Positions 37,187 through 51,300 of a stretch of 64,000 nucleotides of DNA are shown here, in pieces (the stretch's first letter is position 1; each line of letters opens with the position of its first letter). Location: positions 66,359,040 to 66,423,039 of the forward strand of contig NC_021675.1 in NCBI RefSeq assembly GCF_000247815.1, written 5' to 3'. The stretch comes from Ficedula albicollis. Taxonomy: Eukaryota; Chordata; Aves; Passeriformes; Muscicapidae. The notes under the pieces were generated by a model, which saw only the letters and a program-made list of their open reading frames with translations, did not search any database and had not been told where the DNA came from. The position numbers and the translations under genes were made by a program.

Positions 37187-37374
37187 AACAATTTACAGCC
37201 GCAACCTTTCACTGCTCGCTCATAAACCTCGTCCCGCTCAGAGCTCTCAGAAGCCATTTTTATCTCATCCTTCAACCAGTCCGGCCAGACTTCTGAAGAG
37301 AAGAAACCCGAATACACCAGTAATGTTCACAAACAATGAGTTAAATCCACTTGGTGAGGTTTTGAGAAGACTTT
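37187..37374 (+). CDS. MRPL35: Candidate MRPL35 internal exon (uncertain)
   Basis: The acceptor ATTTACAG is at 37179-37186. The frame then stays open as RNLSLLAHKPRPAQSS and so on, up to a possible donor TA|GTAACC. That end phase (2) matches the entry phase of exon 39234-39378. RN-LSLL and the following Ser/Pro-rich stretch loosely resemble the second exon of human MRPL35 (KNASLISAL...). The donor is weak and the alignment is poor. A stronger donor nearby (CTTG|GTGAGG) gives the wrong phase. The opposite strand is also open (MASESSERDEVYERAV), so this is only a suggestion. Confidence 0.25.
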
Positions 37375-37384
37375 AGTAACCCCT

Positions 37385-38115
<731 letters not shown>

Positions 38116-38194
38116 GGACCCCCTCGGTGCTCAGCAGGTGCGGTTCCGCCGCTTCTCCCTCCTGCCAAAAACCCTTAAAAGGGGTTTCAGATAT

Positions 38195-38580
38195 ACACGG
38201 AGGAGTTTCTATATATCTTACATATATATGTACTTTATACATATTTTTATTTGTGCACCTTTTATGTTTTATATGTATTATTGTTTCACGTAAGTATAAG
38301 TAATTTAAAATACATTTATATTATTTTTATACATTTATATTATTTTAAAGGATATTTATACATATATTTAGGAATACATATTTTATTCCACTGCATATGC
38401 ATTACATATTACATCATATACTATGAAGTTATTATGTATCCTGTAATGTATATAATTTATCATCGTATGCATTAATATTAAATTGTTATATTTAATAATA
38501 CAATATGTAGTATTAAATAATATATAAAATATGTGTAGTATATATGTAGAAACTCTTCCATATATATATATATATATTAG
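38195..38580. repeat. AT-rich low-complexity region with TA microsatellite
   Basis: Long runs of TATA, ATATTT and TTTATACAT end in an uninterrupted TA run (about 38561-38577). It lies between the poly-G tract and a CR1 fragment. Stop codons occur in all frames. Confidence 0.8.
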
Positions 38581-38720
38581 AGAGTCATAGGTTGGAAAAG
38601 ACCTCTAAGATCATCAAGTCCAGCCCTTAACCCAGCCCTGCTAAGGCCAGCACTAAACCATGTCCCCAGGTGCCACATCTGCCCAGATTTTACATCCCTC
38701 CAGGGATGGTGACTCCACCA
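38580..38720 (-). mobile_element. CR1-type LINE 3' fragment
   Basis: In reverse orientation it reads GAGTCATAGGTTGGAAAAGA, then CCAGCACTAAACCATGTCCC and GATGGTGACTCCACCACTGC. This is a familiar avian CR1 subfamily 3' end. A short plus-strand end (CAGAGGTCTCTTCCAACCC, about 38850-38900) follows it. Confidence 0.8.
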
Positions 38721-39233
38721 CTGCAAGCCTTGCACTTCAGTCACCATTCATGCTTGAAGCAGGAGGCAAATTAGGGTATTCTTTGCAGCCGTGTTTTTCT
38801 ATTAGTCTTCTTGTAATCACTGCTGTTTCTCTTGCTGCTGATAGGTGTTGATGATTTCCAGAGGTCTCTTCCAACCCAAACTCTTCTGAGTCTGTGATTC
38901 ATATTCTAGAAGTGATTTCTGAGTCCAAATAACAGCTGAATATTTGCTTCTGAGTGTTTGACTGCTTTTAGTAGATTAAAAAAAAAAAAGGTGCTCTGTG
39001 TGGAATAACTTTTAGTTGAATTTTGACATGAGTCCAGCCCTGTTGTTGGTATTTATTCTACACCCATTAGGTGTCATGCTGTAGTATTAGAGGAGTCCTT
39101 GTTACCCTTCAAACAAGCCACAGCCCTTCTGATCTCTCTGTGTGGGATAAAGGCAATGATTACTTTTAGAAAAATCTGTTTCATTCCTGTTCTGTTTTCC
39201 TCCCCGTTTTGGGGTTGGTCTGGTTTTTTTTAG

Positions 39234-39802
39234 CATCACACCTCTACTTCCAAGTTTACTCCAGCAGCCAGCGAGGACCCTCACCTACTGCAGCTTACGG
39301 AAAGGAAAGAGGAAAAGTGTGAAATCTGTGGTGAAAAGGTTCCTCCGGCTGCACAATGGCCTCTGGGTTAGGAGAAAGGTGAGGTTTTTTGGATAATGAC
39401 AACCTTTCTTTACAGTCAGGGTAAAGTGTAATTGTTTTCCTTTCCTTGGAAGGCAGTGACTGGTGTAGAAGTTAAAAAAAGCTCTGTAGAGAGACTCCAG
39501 TTTTCCTGAAAGTGAGGGATTTATCCAGGTGTGCTGAGCAGTGGGGCTGTGTTTGTGTATTTGCAGTGACCTACTGAAAGCAGGGGGGTTTTGTGTGTGT
39601 TTTCTCCTGACAGGCCGGTTATAAGAAGAAGCTGTGGAAGAAGTCAGCTGCCAAGAGGAAGCGTTTGAGGGAGTTTGTGTTGTGCACGAGGACACAGTGT
39701 AAACTCCTGGATAAAATGACCACTTCCTTCTGGAAAAGGAGGAACTGGTACGTTGATGACCCCTACCAGAAGTACCACGACCGCACAAATCTTCGTGTGT
39801 AG
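39234..39802 (+). CDS. MRPL35: MRPL35, mitochondrial ribosomal protein bL35m (last two coding exons)
   Basis: Protein of the large mitochondrial ribosomal subunit, acting in the matrix. Exon 39234-39378 (acceptor TTTTTTTAG, donor GTGAGG) encodes [19 protein letters not shown], then RKGKRK, then [13 protein letters not shown]. Exon 39614-39802 encodes [20 protein letters not shown] and [20 protein letters not shown], ending NLRV and TAG. The basic AGYKKKLW block is the bL35 signature. These 111 codons cover the C-terminal 60% of the roughly 188-residue human protein. The N-terminal exons should lie upstream, in or beside the poly-G-damaged region, and are not confidently found. The gene is divergent from IMMT. 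Confidence 0.95.
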
Positions 39803-39975
39803 CAATCTTGGCTTTGCACATCTCTAGGAAAGGGGGAGTTGGTTGTGTGGCATGGTCTGGATTTTGGAACATAAATCTGCAATGCCTGTGCTTTTTTAAA
39901 TAAACATGTGCATATCATCTGAGCAGAATTATGGGAATCAATGCCCAAAATAAAGGAATACTCAAGATTATCTTC
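39803..39975 (+). other. MRPL35: MRPL35 3' UTR with two poly(A) signals
   Basis: AATAAA occurs at 39899-39904 and at 39949-39954, within 155 bases of the stop codon. Confidence 0.8.
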
Positions 39976-42055
39976 ATCTGCAGTTTGTGTTTTACTTAGC
40001 AGAGGCCAGGCTGGTTGCCTACACATTTTGATGTCTGGTGGTTTCCTGTGATTGTCTAACATGGAGGAATACACTAAACAGCACTAAAAGTGAATAATTC
40101 AACATATTTAATCTTTTTTTTTTTAATAAATATGTTAAAATAATCCCAGAATCTATTTTTGTGTATTGGTGGCTCACTGAATGGAGTCTTCTGGGGAAGA
40201 GGAAAAAGGAGAGCAGGGTCCATCTCAGCATTGTTGCCTTTGACAATAACACACAGTTGCCTTTTGTCCATACTGAAAGTGTAGAAAGAAAAAACCCAAA
40301 CCAGGCCTACATAGCTACATGCTGGTTTTATACCCGATTTTAAAATGTATTGGCCACCAGCTTTCATTACAGTACTCACATGTGTTCTCTGTTGGTTTAT
40401 GAGTAGTAGAATCTAGTCTTGGTGTCCTGCATGACATCCTCAAGCAGACAAGTCAGAGTAAATTTTTTTTTATATTTTTCCTTTAAGCCTAACTACACCT
40501 AACACTGCACATTTCTGGTTGCACATAAATGGAACAAACCCAAGGGTTTATCATGGGATCTGTTTGGAGTGAGCAGATCAACTAGACCCTAGTTTTGCTA
40601 AGGGTTGGAGCAGATGTTTTCTCTACAAAGCTGATACTGCAGAAAGTTTATGAAAGGAGTGCCTTAGAGCATTCCCTAATAACCCATTTTTGAGCAGACA
40701 GTCCCTGGTTATCAGCCCCAGGGCTGCCTGTCTAACAGAAGTGGTTTGCTGTACAAGGCTGAAGCATTGCAATGAATTCACTAGTTACTCAGAGTGTTCA
40801 GTAGCTGTATTTTGTTCTTTTTCCAGTTCATGATACAGAAAGTTTTGAAGGACATGCAGCACTTAGTGAATACATCTATATACAGTCAGCCAGAATTCAG
40901 ATAAAAATAATACAGCAATCAAAGTGATTATTCTGGCCTGCCAGATACATTGAACAGACTAAAGATGTTTGGTTTTGTTTTTGTTGTTTTTTTAATAAAG
41001 AAAAGATTAAGACTTTATTCAAGATGTATTTCAAGCAGTATAACAAAACCAGCAAAACATCAACCTTTGGAATACTGTTGTAATGGCCATCCTTGTGAGG
41101 CATCCAAGTGTACCATTGTATCACAGACCTTTTCTACCCATCACAGGAAAGAAATCACACCGAGTGCACAATTATGAGCCTTAAACATGTCTAAACGCAA
41201 ATCCCAACGTGTTCTCTGCTAGTTCAAATGTGCTGGATGCAAAACAGGTACCTGAAACTAACAGCAAAAGGGAGACTGTGGGTGAGGAGCACAAGGGTTC
41301 ATCACAACACCAGGACTCGCCAGCAGCCAGAGGCAGCAGGTTGTTTACAGGAGGAGCATCGTCTCTCTCCAAGCAGCTTTCTCCCTCCTAGCAGGAATAA
41401 ACTGCCAGATTCTCTTTCCTTCTGTGCTGGGCTTGCACTTCCGCAAGGTTTTTAGGTTGATTCATTCCAGGGTGACAGGGACACACGTGAAGTCTGTCTT
41501 GTTTTTGAGGGGATCCTGATTCAGCAGTTGGTGATCACAGGAGCTGCACTGATGCTGACCCTTAGGGCAGGAGAGGAGGCACAGAGGACTGAACTGGGCT
41601 GCTCCAGGCTTATTTGTTCATAACTCTGTGAATTTATGGTAAACTGCGGAGGCAATTCACAGGCCTGTTTACCACAGATCATCTCCAGCTGCAGTTTCCT
41701 TCCCCTCAATTTTATGTGCTTAAAATAATGCACGTTTCACTGGAGCCTTGAGCTGGGTAAAGGCCATTTCCTAGGGCTGGCCTGTTCTCTTCAGAGTTCC
41801 ATTCTCCCAGCCCTCTCTGAGCCACCAGGAGGTACCTGCTTTCCCTACAGGACTGATGGAAGGGGCCAGCTGCCTGAAAAGACCCAAAACTGGGCATTTT
41901 TAACTAAGCCAGATCTGCTGCTATTTTAAACCATCAGCTGAAAGATTGCTTGATTTTAGAAGGAGAGATCTGGAAGTGCTCAGCCAGCCTGCACACTCAG
42001 AGCTGGAACAGGAAGGGAGCTGAGAACTGCTCCTTTCCAACACATGCCTAGAAAG
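39976..42055. other. Intergenic spacer between MRPL35 and REEP1
   Basis: Sits between the convergent MRPL35 and REEP1 3' ends. I see only short chance open frames. TTTATT at about 41014 (AATAAA on the minus strand) could be a distal REEP1 poly(A) signal, but nothing else supports that. Confidence 0.5.
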
Positions 42056-42805
42056 CATCCATCCATCCATCCATCCATCCATCCATCCATCCATCCATCC
42101 ATCCATCCATCCATCCATCCATCCATCCATCCATCCATCCATCCATCCATCCATCCATCCATCCATCCATCCATCCATCCATCCATCCATCCATCCATCC
42201 ATCCATCCATCCATCCATCCATCCATCCATCCATCCATCCATCCATCCATCCATCCATCCATCCATCCATCCATCCATCCATCCATCCATCCATCCATCC
42301 ATCCATCCATCCATCCATCCATCCATCCATCCATCCATCCATCCATCCATCCATCCATCCATCCATCCATCCATCCATCCATCCATCCATCCATCCATCC
42401 ATCCATCCATCCATCCATCCATCCATCCATCCATCCATCCATCCATCCATCCATCCATCCATCCATCCATCCATCCATCCATCCATCCATCCATCCATCC
42501 ATCCATCCATCCATCCATCCATCCATCCATCCATCCATCCATCCATCCATCCATCCATCCATCCATCCATCCATCCATCCATCCATCCATCCATCCATCC
42601 ATCCATCCATCCATCCATCCATCCGTCCGTCCATCCATCCATCCGTCTGTCCGTCCATCCATCCATCCGTCCATCTGTCCGTCCGTTCATCCATCATCCA
42701 TCCATCCATCCATCCATCCATCCATCCATCCATCCATCCATCCATCCATCCATCCATCCATCCATCCATCCATCCGTCAGTCCGTCCGTCCGTCCGTCCC
42801 TCCCT
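42056..42805. repeat. ATCC tetranucleotide array, about 750 bp
   Basis: 42056-42624 is perfect ATCC (about 142 units). 42625-42700 is interrupted by GTCC and GTCT variants. Then about 75 bases of perfect units follow, and the array decays into GTCC/CTCC near 42805. Open frames across it (Ile-His-Pro-Ser and Trp-Met-Asp-Gly repeats) follow from the 4-bp period, since 12 bp is 4 codons. Confidence 0.97.
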
Positions 42806-43172
42806 GCCTCCTCTCCCGTGCCGGCTCCTGCACACCCTGCTTTGCCAGGAGGGGTCAGGAAGGTGACTCCCCGAGCCCGGCTGCCTCCTTGGCAGAGGCC
42901 GCAGAGAAAAGCCGAACAAAATCCTTCAGGGGTGGAGTTTATCCGGAATGAGCACACGCAGCACCGAACCGACAGACTGGGGGCAGCCCCTGTAAACAAC
43001 CTGTGCGAGGAGGGTGAGGAATCAAAGCGAGTGGCCGTTCTCGGCTGTACAGAACACTGGAGCACAAGGAGCACAAGTGCACGAGGTCAGGCATTTACAT
43101 GTCTGTCTATCTATACACAAATATACAGCTCCGTTGATAATACATTTTTTCTTTTCCAGAGATATGAAAAGG

Positions 43173-45321
43173 TTTATTTTTTCTCATTTATACAGTGAAT
43201 GTTTTGAGAGATATAAGGCAACTCCCTTGTCAACATTTCACCTCAGCACTTAAGAAATGCTAAACAGTCAAGTTTACAGTAAAACAGCAGATTAGACGCA
43301 CATTAAATAGTTTTAGTGATAATCAATGTTAATACAGAGTGTCTGAGATAAGAACTTGTCAGATGTTATGCAGCTCTATGTTGTCGGGGTTATTTGGCAT
43401 AATTGAGTGCAAACTTGTCAGCTTTTTCTTTATCTTACAGCAGCCCATTGCACAGCAGGGAAACATGGCTTGCTTGCAACAGGATTTTATTTTCTGCTAA
43501 CACTGCAGGCAGTTTACTTATTTCTTTTTAATGTTAGCCAAAAAAAATCAAATAAACTCTAAAGCTGCTTAGAAGTAAAATACATAAGCTTAGCTTCTCA
43601 AAACTTTTGCTGAGTATCTGCCAGGGACCAACTCTTCTGTAACTACTCTTTAGACAGGTTTGTTTGGGTTTTTTTTTAAATTCACTTTCTGAAGAATTTT
43701 TCAAAATTTGCAAAATATGACTAAATCAGCACATGCAGAGGAAATAAAATTATCAAGTAATGAGGCCAAACACTGTGGCAGACACAGGAAATACCTGCTT
43801 GCTTTTTCCATTTCCTAGCCAGGTCAGATAAACATTTCTGTGTGCGCATAATTTATTTCTTTCTTCCCCACACATGTAGGAAGCTGTGGGGGTGACCAGA
43901 TGGGCGGCTGGGATATGGATGCACACCCAGCAGAGAAATGGTTTCAAGGGCACTTCAGAGTTATCTCCAAGCCTGGCACACTCCAGCTGGCTGTTGGCAC
44001 CCCGGGCCAGATGACAGTGACACCATCGAGCCCCTGTGCTGATCCATTGGTGATGGCACATCCTACGTAATGCTAAATGCCTTCCTAGTCTAAGTGACAG
44101 ATCCAAGAGCAAACACAAAGGGTCACGTAATTAACTTATGTGTGAATCTCACATGCTCAACACTTACAAGAGACACCAACTTGAAGCACAAATACACAAA
44201 CCCTACTGTGTCCTCCTCTTCTTTTATATTTCTCATTTATATATGGATACAAATACACTCCATCTGGTTCTTGTGGTTCTAACCAAACTCCATGCTACAG
44301 GAGAAACTCCAGGCTTCAAAAAGCAGCTCAGACCCTCTGCTCATGCAAGCAGAACAGCAGCCCCTCAGCAGCAGAGCAGAGTGCTGGGACTGGCACTGTT
44401 GCAGCAGGGGAGAAAGGTGTGTTTTCCTCTGGAAATGCATCACTAAAGCCATACTAATTTCTGTTGCTGCAGCTTGCTCAAGCCTGGCTTGCTCACACTT
44501 TAAAACTTGCAGTAGAACATTGGCCACAAATGGTGGGATTTAGTTCTTCTACGCATAATTTTCCACAAAACACTCTCCTGGCTCAGGCTGATCAAAATTA
44601 GGACTCCCCCTTCATTACATCATTGAAACCATTTTTTTCTCTTGCACATCACTTCCTCATCCTCTGTAAGTGGTTCTGTCTCTGTGGGTTTAGCACAATG
44701 ATTTTCTCAGAGCGTGTGATTTACTTGCAGAAAAATGCAGGTGCAGCTCAGCGTTCACTAACAAATCTTGGACATTTTGTACAGTCAAAGTACTTTTGAC
44801 ATTTGTTACATCATTCACAGTCTTGAGGAGGAAGGGAGGAAAGAGAAATCCATGGGTTCTGCAAATCCACTTCATCCATGATAAAGCCATAAATAAATAC
44901 ACTGTCAACGTAGCATCATGAGTTAACTGATTATTGTTGTTTCCGCTGGGCATTCACAGAGCAAGAGCTATGCAGACACAAATGAAACTGTAAATGTACC
45001 CTGTGGGCGGGTGCACACTCTGCAAACCAAACCAGGACCCCTCACCTGCAGGTGCCTGCCAGACTGTCCTACCCACGCCAGGGACAAAGGGCAGCAGCGA
45101 GTCACAGAAGGATGGGAGGGGGGAGGGAGAAAGGCCGTGTCTACAGCGCTGCACATCAAAGCACATCCATCCCACTGCTGTTTCCTACGGCATCAACGAG
45201 TAGCTCTTTAAGGCAGAAGAGAGACATTCTGTGGATCTTGGTGCTATTGGCTCATTGCACTCACATTGTTTCAGTGGCAGAGGACGAGGTACTTTTCTTC
45301 CTGAAGCGAGGTCTAAGGGTC
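43173..45321 (-). other. REEP1: REEP1 3' UTR (extent uncertain)
   Basis: Starts right after the REEP1 stop codon on the minus strand. Candidate poly(A) signals in the sense direction (TTTATT here) are at 43852-43857, 43486-43491 and 43173-43178. The last would give a 2.1-kb UTR, in keeping with the long 3' UTR of mammalian REEP1. Which signal is used cannot be told from the sequence. Confidence 0.45.
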
Positions 45322-48300
45322 CTAGGCGGTGCCTGCAGAAAAGCAAGGCAAAACTTCAGAGGCATAATAGAAAATATCTCTTTTTTTCCTTACAACTCAC
45401 CCATCTTTGTGGGACCTCTGTGACAAGAATCCAATTCCACACATGAAGCAATTCAGAAGTTTTGGCCCTGAAGATCAGTAGTGAATGAGCAGCTGAGGAC
45501 TAATCTCATTAAGAAACCTGTTGTGTACCCAGGTTACATCAACCCCTTCCCCTCTTGGTTAAAGGTGTGGCTAAAGATTGCTGATAACACAACAGTTGAA
45601 AGAGCCAGGTCAAACTGGTGCCATTTACAGCATCTCATGGATCTAGAGCCAGGTCTGATGTCTCCCAGCCCATCCTGACCTGTCCAACCCATCCACAGCT
45701 CCTCTGAGGGTACAGCTCATGGCTTTACAAAGCTGAAGGGGTCCCCAAGGTGAAACACATCAGGCCTGTAATTCTTATGAGGTAGAACTCTTTAAAATCA
45801 CCCTCTTGCTTGGGAAAGAGCCGAGACAAAATCTGTTGAACTTTAAGAAACCAGCTATTGGAATTTTGTGCCTTGTAGTCTGCTGGTGCAGAGCTTTTAC
45901 AAGGAACCCTGACTGCCCAGGAGGAGGCAGACCAACTCCATGAATTTGGTTTCCTGTGGTTAACCCTGTTCTCTAGACTCAGGCAGACATTAGTTAGGCT
46001 AGCAAATCAATGAAAGAAAAAGCCCTAATCTGCAGTGCCTACTTCTCTCAGAAGAGTTCTGGTGTGGCATTGTGTCTCCTGAGCTGCACAACAAGAAATG
46101 GTTATCAGATGATGTAACAGAGCATGGATTCTCAGTGTGGAGCCCTCTCACTGCATCAAGTAACACTGCAAGGTGTGGTAGACTCTGCTACTTTACATAA
46201 ATATCCAATATATATTTACATAAATATCCAATAATATATCCATAAATATCCTTGTTTTATTATAAGCATTTACCTATATTTACCTGTAAGGACTTGATGG
46301 CACCAAAGTGAGGACTTTGTCATTCCTGTTTTATAGGACTTTCAAACCCATGTTTCTGCATTCCCATGATGCAGCAAGGCATAAATATTCATATAGACAA
46401 GAGACTGAGGTATGGTGAGGTTTTGTTTAGACTCCACCTAAATCTCCATTTTTTCTAACTTGACCATAAAGCAAAGTAGTTTCTCACAGAGATGGGATTA
46501 ATCCAACACTTCACCCCATCTTCCAAGCCTGACATCTTACCCCAGGCATCCACGGTGAATCCCCAACAGCACAACAGACTTTGGTGAAAGCCCCCACAGG
46601 TAGGAGAACCCAGCAGGAGGGATTGCACCTGCTGACCAAACCACACTGCTCTGCTCCCTCACACTGAGCCAAGGGAAGGAGGGAACAAACTCAGCCTCCC
46701 ACAGGTGGAGATCTCAGCTGCTGGCTGTGGCTCCATCCACCCTGCCCAGATCTGCAAGGACTCTTTGCCTACAGCATCTTTCACTGAGGTTTTATTTCCT
46801 CCATAACAAAACGTTGCTAAAATTTTGGCAAATCACAGAGTGAGATCTGCATTTCCTTTATTTATTTTGTTTCCATCAAGCAGCTTGAAAGCGTATTTAG
46901 TGAGTTTAGACCAAAGAGAGGTTTGTTCAAGGAATGTCATAGAAGGAGGAGCCTTGACAATATGGAAGTACCTCAAGGGGTTGATCCTTCTTTTTGGGCC
47001 TTTTGTTCATGGATGCACAATCATTCTCTTCATCATCTGAGAACACTGAGCCTTTTGTTTCACAGTTTTTCTCAGGTGGCTTCTCATACCTAATGTCCAC
47101 ACTTATTTCACCTATTTAACACAGCCATTTTCAGCCTAAATGTGAAGACACGGGATGAGGAAATCAGTGGTGGTTTGATTCACACAAACGTCACTCACTG
47201 CAAAGCCATGCATCTTCCAGGGATTAATAGACAGAAGGGTCACACGTCACACTCTAGAAATAGCAGCTGTGGGGTTAGAAATCAAAAGGCTATTGTTTAC
47301 AAAGCCATTATAAAGTCTATTTTGATGATTTTACATGGAATTGAGACTAAATTCACAGCCTCTGATGTTTGGGAGGTTTACACTAGAAATATATTTTTTG
47401 TTTGTCTGTTTGCTCAAGGATAAACAAAATAATTGATTTCTTGAATTGCTGGCTCCTTCCATAGCTCCTGCATCTACTGCTTCCTCTAGAAGACTCCAAA
47501 CGGGTGTTGAAGTCCTCTGGTAAGCACAGAGAGAACTGCCTGGGATGCAGAAATAGGAAACACAGCATCACTTACAGATTTGAAATCAAGAGTGGTCAAG
47601 GCAAGCACTCAGTCTGAGACCCACTGAAGTTCACAAAAAGCTTCACCAGGCATTGAATGGACTCCCAGCAAGTGGGTGTGTTGCTGGAAAACTAGTGCAG
47701 GGAAAAGTCTCTCTTGTCCCTCTGGAGTAAATGTGGTGGAGCATTAGCTCTGCTGATGGACCTGAAGGCAGTTTATTGCCCTGTAACTACAGACCACAAA
47801 CACTTGGTCCTTACCCTTGTAACTTATGGCATGATCTTTGTGGGACTGGTCATGTTACACAACACAATCCACATGCTGCCTAAATACAGACAGTAGATGA
47901 GACACAATCCACATGCTGCCTAAATACAGACAGTAGATGAGACATGAAAATGAGTATTTTTAATGACCAGTCCAAAGCAAGAGATACAGAAGAGGAAACT
48001 CAATATGACCAAGTTTCCTGCTCTCCAGTTTCTTACCAGCAGGACTGGAGGTTTCTCTGTTCAATTGAGAAGGCTTTCTTGGTTCTGAAATATGGCAGGA
48101 GTGGAACTATTTGCTATTTAGGCATCACTAATCAGAATTACTGGGTCTATACTTTGTTGCATGAACATACATAGAAATAATGCTCTTAGTGCTTCTTGTC
48201 TCAGCCTGACTGTAAGAGTCTGCTGGACCAAAGATGAAACCTCAATACATAGAAATAATGCTCTTAGTGCTTCTTGTCTCAGCCTGACTGTAAGAGTCTG

Positions 48301-51300
48301 CTGGACCAAAGATGAAACCTCAAAGACTGAGAACAAAACCAGTTCTTAAACATCTAATACTTACTAATCCCTTTTGATTCTTAAAGCCAAAAAGAACTGA
48401 ATTCTTCGATAGCTCTTTCAATTGGGTAAGAGACAGAGGGGAAATGATTTGGCTACAGCAACACCACAAGTCATGAGCAGGTCACTGGGGCTCTCTCCAG
48501 TGCCAAATTAGAGTCAGCAGCTAATCGCTCTCAGCCCACAGGATGCAGCTGCTGCTCGAGACAGCAGCCTGTGCACACCATCCTCTGCCCATTGACCCCA
48601 TGTTTCTACCCCTTTATCACCATTCACATGGGCAGGCTGGAAGCCACCACTGCAGATTTTCAGGAAGAGCAGGAAATGGACTTTTACCCCAGCTGTGCTG
48701 GAGAAGTTGAAAGGCACATTGCAGAGAGGCCCAGGATAATGTTGAAATGTTTTTCTTCTATGTAGGACTGCAGTGTGAAAACTGCACTCTGGGGAGAATT
48801 AAATGTGCTCTAGACCACATGGCAAAACAGTACAGGAATGTTTTGGTTCACTATTTTATCCCTCCACTTGGGAAGTGATCTACTCAGGAGCAACCTAGCT
48901 TAGACCCTCTTAGATGTGGAAGCTGTTCTTTGCTGCCTGCCTAAGCCAAATCAAAATTTAGTCAAGTTTAGTAGTAAAGAGGTCAAGACCTCTTTTAATA
49001 GCCTCACTGAGGTTTGCACAGTGGCCCAACAACACATTTCCAGCCATGTGCCACTGAGAGCAGACAGGGGCTTTCACCAGGAGGGGTGTTGGAGAACCAG
49101 AGTTAAGGTGTTCAGTGACCAGAGTAAGGAGACACTGGCTGCTGAGGCTGAGTGCATAGAATCATGAAAATATACCCTGTTCCCATTCTACAACCAGCTG
49201 CTCCACTGGAAAAGGAGACAGGAGGAACTGTCAGCCTGATAATGCTTCTGTGAATCCTATGGTTTTGCAGCATACATTGCTTTCTTCATTACTGTTCTCT
49301 CTCTTAAATTAGATGCTGGACAAAAAGATACCCAAGGAGCTCTGCCACCCATGTCACCTCCACAGCAGGCACAGTCTCCTGCAGGCTTTTCTGTTCTCCC
49401 CATCAGTCCAAGCAGCACATCCGTGTCCTGAAGCTGCTTCCATGAAGATCAAGAGGAGAGCTCAGCCTCCAAGCTGGCACATACTGCTTTGATCCCTGCA
49501 GCTGAGAGGTCTGTAAAGTTCACTGGAAGCTGGGCTGATGCCCTCTTCTTCCCTGCTCCACATTGTTGTGAATGGGACACTGAAAACCAGCCAAATGGGA
49601 GCCAGTTTTGCTTCAGCCTCACTGAACTGGAAAAAGGAAGATGGGCTATTCCAGGCTCTTCCACTACTTTTCTGGCCACTGATGAGCACAGATCTTGAAT
49701 ACACATGGCACTTTCCTTAAGACCTGGAACAAGAAGGGAGGATTCCTTGCCCATCCTGCCTTCTGAAGGGCGGCTGCTGTGTGAGCCCCAGCTCTGAAAT
49801 TGTTATTTTTTGTGACTGTGGTGATGACATGATAAAAAACTGATTTTCTGACACCAAAAGAGTGAATAATGATGTAAGACAGGGGGTTAACCAGAAGAAC
49901 AAACACACATGTGAGGAACTGGTGAGAAAGGAGATGGAGGTTTAAGCTGAAATTAAAGGGTTCTGGGACACCAAGGTTTGTGACCAGAAAAGGTAAAGAT
50001 TGAGGAGCAAAACACATTGTCAGGGCTGGAGTGTGTGTTTTGAGGACAGCACTTGGCCTTGGGTGATCTCCTGTGTGTTTCTCAGAGCCATCTTTATAAT
50101 CTGAGGCAGCAGGGCCTCAGCCACTATCAGATGTCTCCAAAGCAGCAGAGTCAGCAGTGGGTGCTGCTCCAGAAAAGCAGCTAACAACCCCAGGGACAGT
50201 CACAGCCAGGAGGTGGCTGTGTAAAAACATGGATTGTACACCAGACCTTTGCTCTGACTCTGTTTGGGAGACTCTCACTCCCCATCCCAGGGCAGGCTGT
50301 GTTTTAGGTATCTTCACCTGTTACATTTATGGCTCCACATCTTTATGCAGAAGTGGAAAGCAGGCTGGTGTTCCAGGACTAAAGCTGCTGCTGCCTCTTG
50401 CAAACACCTTTTCAGTGCACACACCAGATTACACTCCTCTTTCCACTAAAGCAAGACAGAATCTGACTGTAAACAGTCTGAGGAAATGGACCCCTTAATT
50501 CCAGTTCCTATCATCCCATCATAATTCCTCCCAAGGGAACTGATACAGCCAACACATTGCGTGGGAAGTCCTGAAAATGGACACATTTCAAATTAAAGTA
50601 GACATTTGAATGCTCTGCAGAGTTGAGATCTGAGCTGTTAATCCACCTCAGGGAACAACCCAGCATGGACCAGGAAATGTAGGGCCAGATCACAGCAATC
50701 TTTGATCCCTGTGATTCAACAAGGCTAAGAAATTTCACTTGCAAAACTCTTTCTACAGCAATATCTGAGATTTAGTGTGCTGTTTTTTTCAGCAATCACT
50801 TTAGTTCAGACTCTGGTCCATGCTGCCATGTAAATCTTTAGCAAATTCCTGTGGATTTTCAAGAGTACAACAGAAGTCAGGACCTGGCCCACTCCAAGTG
50901 CAAGTGAACAAATTACTTTGACCTAGATCCTCTGAAAAACTTGGACACTTGGGTACATTTACAGTGAGTAGAACAGAAGTCAGGACCTGGCCCACTCTAA
51001 GTGCAAGTGAACAAATTACTTTGACCTAGATCCTCTGAAAAAGAGTACAACAGAAGTCAGGACCTGGCCCACTCCAAGTGCAAGTGAACAAATTACTTTG
51101 ACCTAGATCCTCTGAAAAACTTGGACACTTGGGTACATTTACAGTGGGAATCAGGCAATGCCCTTATTTTACTGGGCACAATACTTCTTTCTCCCATCAC
51201 TTTAATTCCTTGGGAGCAATGAGGAAAACCACAGTCACAGACTACACAAACCAAGAGTGAGGTATTGTATTATTGTAATGGAAGGTACAGTTACTCCAAA

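Noticed and set aside
37123..37317. Minus-strand ORF MASESSERDEVYERAV... as a separate small gene
   Set aside because: There is no recognised homology or confirmed splice signals. It overlaps the plus-strand candidate exon, and neither strand is certain.
38660..38851. ORF ending CFSISLLVITAVSLAADR with a possible acceptor and donor, considered as an MRPL35 exon
   Set aside because: It is sandwiched between CR1 fragments and does not resemble MRPL35. The hydrophobic stretch has no support.
41921..43198. Long Ile-His-Pro-Ser and Trp-Met-Asp-Gly repeat ORFs
   Set aside because: They come from the ATCC tetranucleotide array. The 12-bp super-period hides stops in every frame.
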